Positions 63,756 through 64,000 of a DNA stretch of 64,000 nucleotides are shown piece by piece. The position numbers and the translations under genes are program-made. The DNA is from Hymenobacter rubidus (GTDB taxonomy: Bacteria; Bacteroidota; Bacteroidia; Cytophagales; Hymenobacteraceae), in the NCBI RefSeq assembly GCF_016734815.1, contig NZ_JAERQF010000006.1:62001-126000 (forward strand), in the 5' to 3' direction. Below the pieces are notes generated by a model that worked only from the letters and a program-made list of their open reading frames with translations, made no database searches and was not told the DNA's origin. Numbering within the stretch: position 1 is the stretch's first letter; the number at the start of each line of letters is the position of its first letter.

Positions 63756-64000
63756 CTACAGCCCGCCCAGGTACTGCGGGGGCACGGCATCCACCAGCCA
63801 CACGCCATTGCCGGACTCATAGAAAACGATGCCGGCGGCGTGCATGGCGGCGGCATGCACGGTCAGGATGTGGGGCTGGCCGCGGCGGGCCCCCACGCGG
63901 CGGGCGGTTTCTTCGTCGGGCGAAAGGTGCACGTGGTGGCGCTTCATTTTGTGCAAACCCTCGCGCCGGATGGCGGGCAGTGCCGCTGGGGCGGTGCCGT
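63756..64000 (-). CDS. kptA: RNA 2'-phosphotransferase KptA, C-terminal part (5' end outside window)
   Basis: About 81 residues, open to the right window edge. The visible part includes RREGLHKMKRHHVHLSPDEE, then HILTVHAAAMHAAGIVFYES and NGVWLVDAVPPQYL, which are KptA/Tpt1 blocks, including the conserved Arg-His-His-Val-His. The family transfers a 2'-phosphate from RNA to NAD. It is widespread in bacteria that lack the matching tRNA splicing, so its bacterial role is uncertain. The true start lies to the right of the window. Confidence 0.85.
   Translation of the reverse strand, partial: GTAPAALPAIRREGLHKMKRHHVHLSPDEETARRVGARRGQPHILTVHAAAMHAAGIVFYESGNGVWLVDAVPPQYLGGL

Overview
The window is a stretch of bacterial chromosome with high GC content. 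It looks like Bacteroidota of the Cytophagales, most likely Hymenobacter or a close relative. Four lines of evidence support this. It has a type IX secretion sorting domain at the left edge and two giant proteins with gliding-motility-associated (CHU_C-like) C-termini. Start regions repeatedly carry the Bacteroidota -7 promoter box TAnnTTTG/TAnnTTCG. It carries a three-gene succinate dehydrogenase with a b558-type single membrane subunit. Many proteins resemble those families as known from Hymenobacter. No rRNA, tRNA, CRISPR array, prophage or complete insertion sequence was seen. Most of the window is housekeeping genes, and the unusual part is the intergenic DNA.

Layout. 0-10 kb: end of a T9SS cargo protein, umuDC mutagenesis operon, a DUF2459-like membrane protein, a MutS-like ATPase, a Dph6-like PP-loop enzyme, a glycosyltransferase, an EcsC protein, a PAS-LuxR regulator. 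10-20 kb: secreted hydrolase, mitochondrial-type aconitase, Uma2 nuclease-like protein, thiol-disulfide lipoprotein, Tat-exported toroid protein, cytochrome P450. 20-26 kb: zinc-ribbon protein, polyprenyl diphosphate synthase, alpha/beta hydrolase with folK, then a GT-C-like membrane protein and fabD. 26-33 kb: two giant tandem paralogous T9SS proteins. 33-37 kb: sdhCAB. 37-48 kb: aldo/keto reductase, two MFS transporters, two Roadblock-like paralogs, FMN reductase, DUF2062, YihY/BrkB, DEAD-box helicase. 48-57 kb: phosphatase, outer-membrane proteins, M90 peptidase with a SEC-C tail, fasciclin lipoprotein, pirin, a self-cleaving XRE/S24 repressor and a three-gene membrane/secreted operon with two paralogs of an unrecognised family. 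57-64 kb: recQ preceded in frame by a DUF559 nuclease domain, an RlmL-like methyltransferase, a sugar permease, a lipoprotein and the end of kptA.

DNA damage and processing genes recur (umuDC, MutS-like ATPase, recQ, LexA-like repressor, Uma2 and DUF559 nuclease folds). The region upstream of umuD and the region upstream of the S24 repressor share a 20-bp sequence (16/20 identical) containing ACTAA-N5-TTAGY, a candidate damage-response operator.

The most striking part is a set of palindromic repeat families filling the intergenic spaces: (A) GTAGCGCGAAC palindromes; (B) GAAGCTGTTTAGAAAGTC-type terminal inverted repeats that enclose other palindromes; (C) TCATCCTGAGCGCAGCG palindromes; (D) CCTCACCCCCTGACCCCCTC repeats that bracket the DUF559 gene; and single long palindromes at 2.9, 20.9 and 61.5 kb. 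They nest inside one another, occur in inverted relative arrangements, and supply stop codons to several genes. The DUF559 gene with its bracketing family-D repeats is the best candidate for an undescribed mobile unit.
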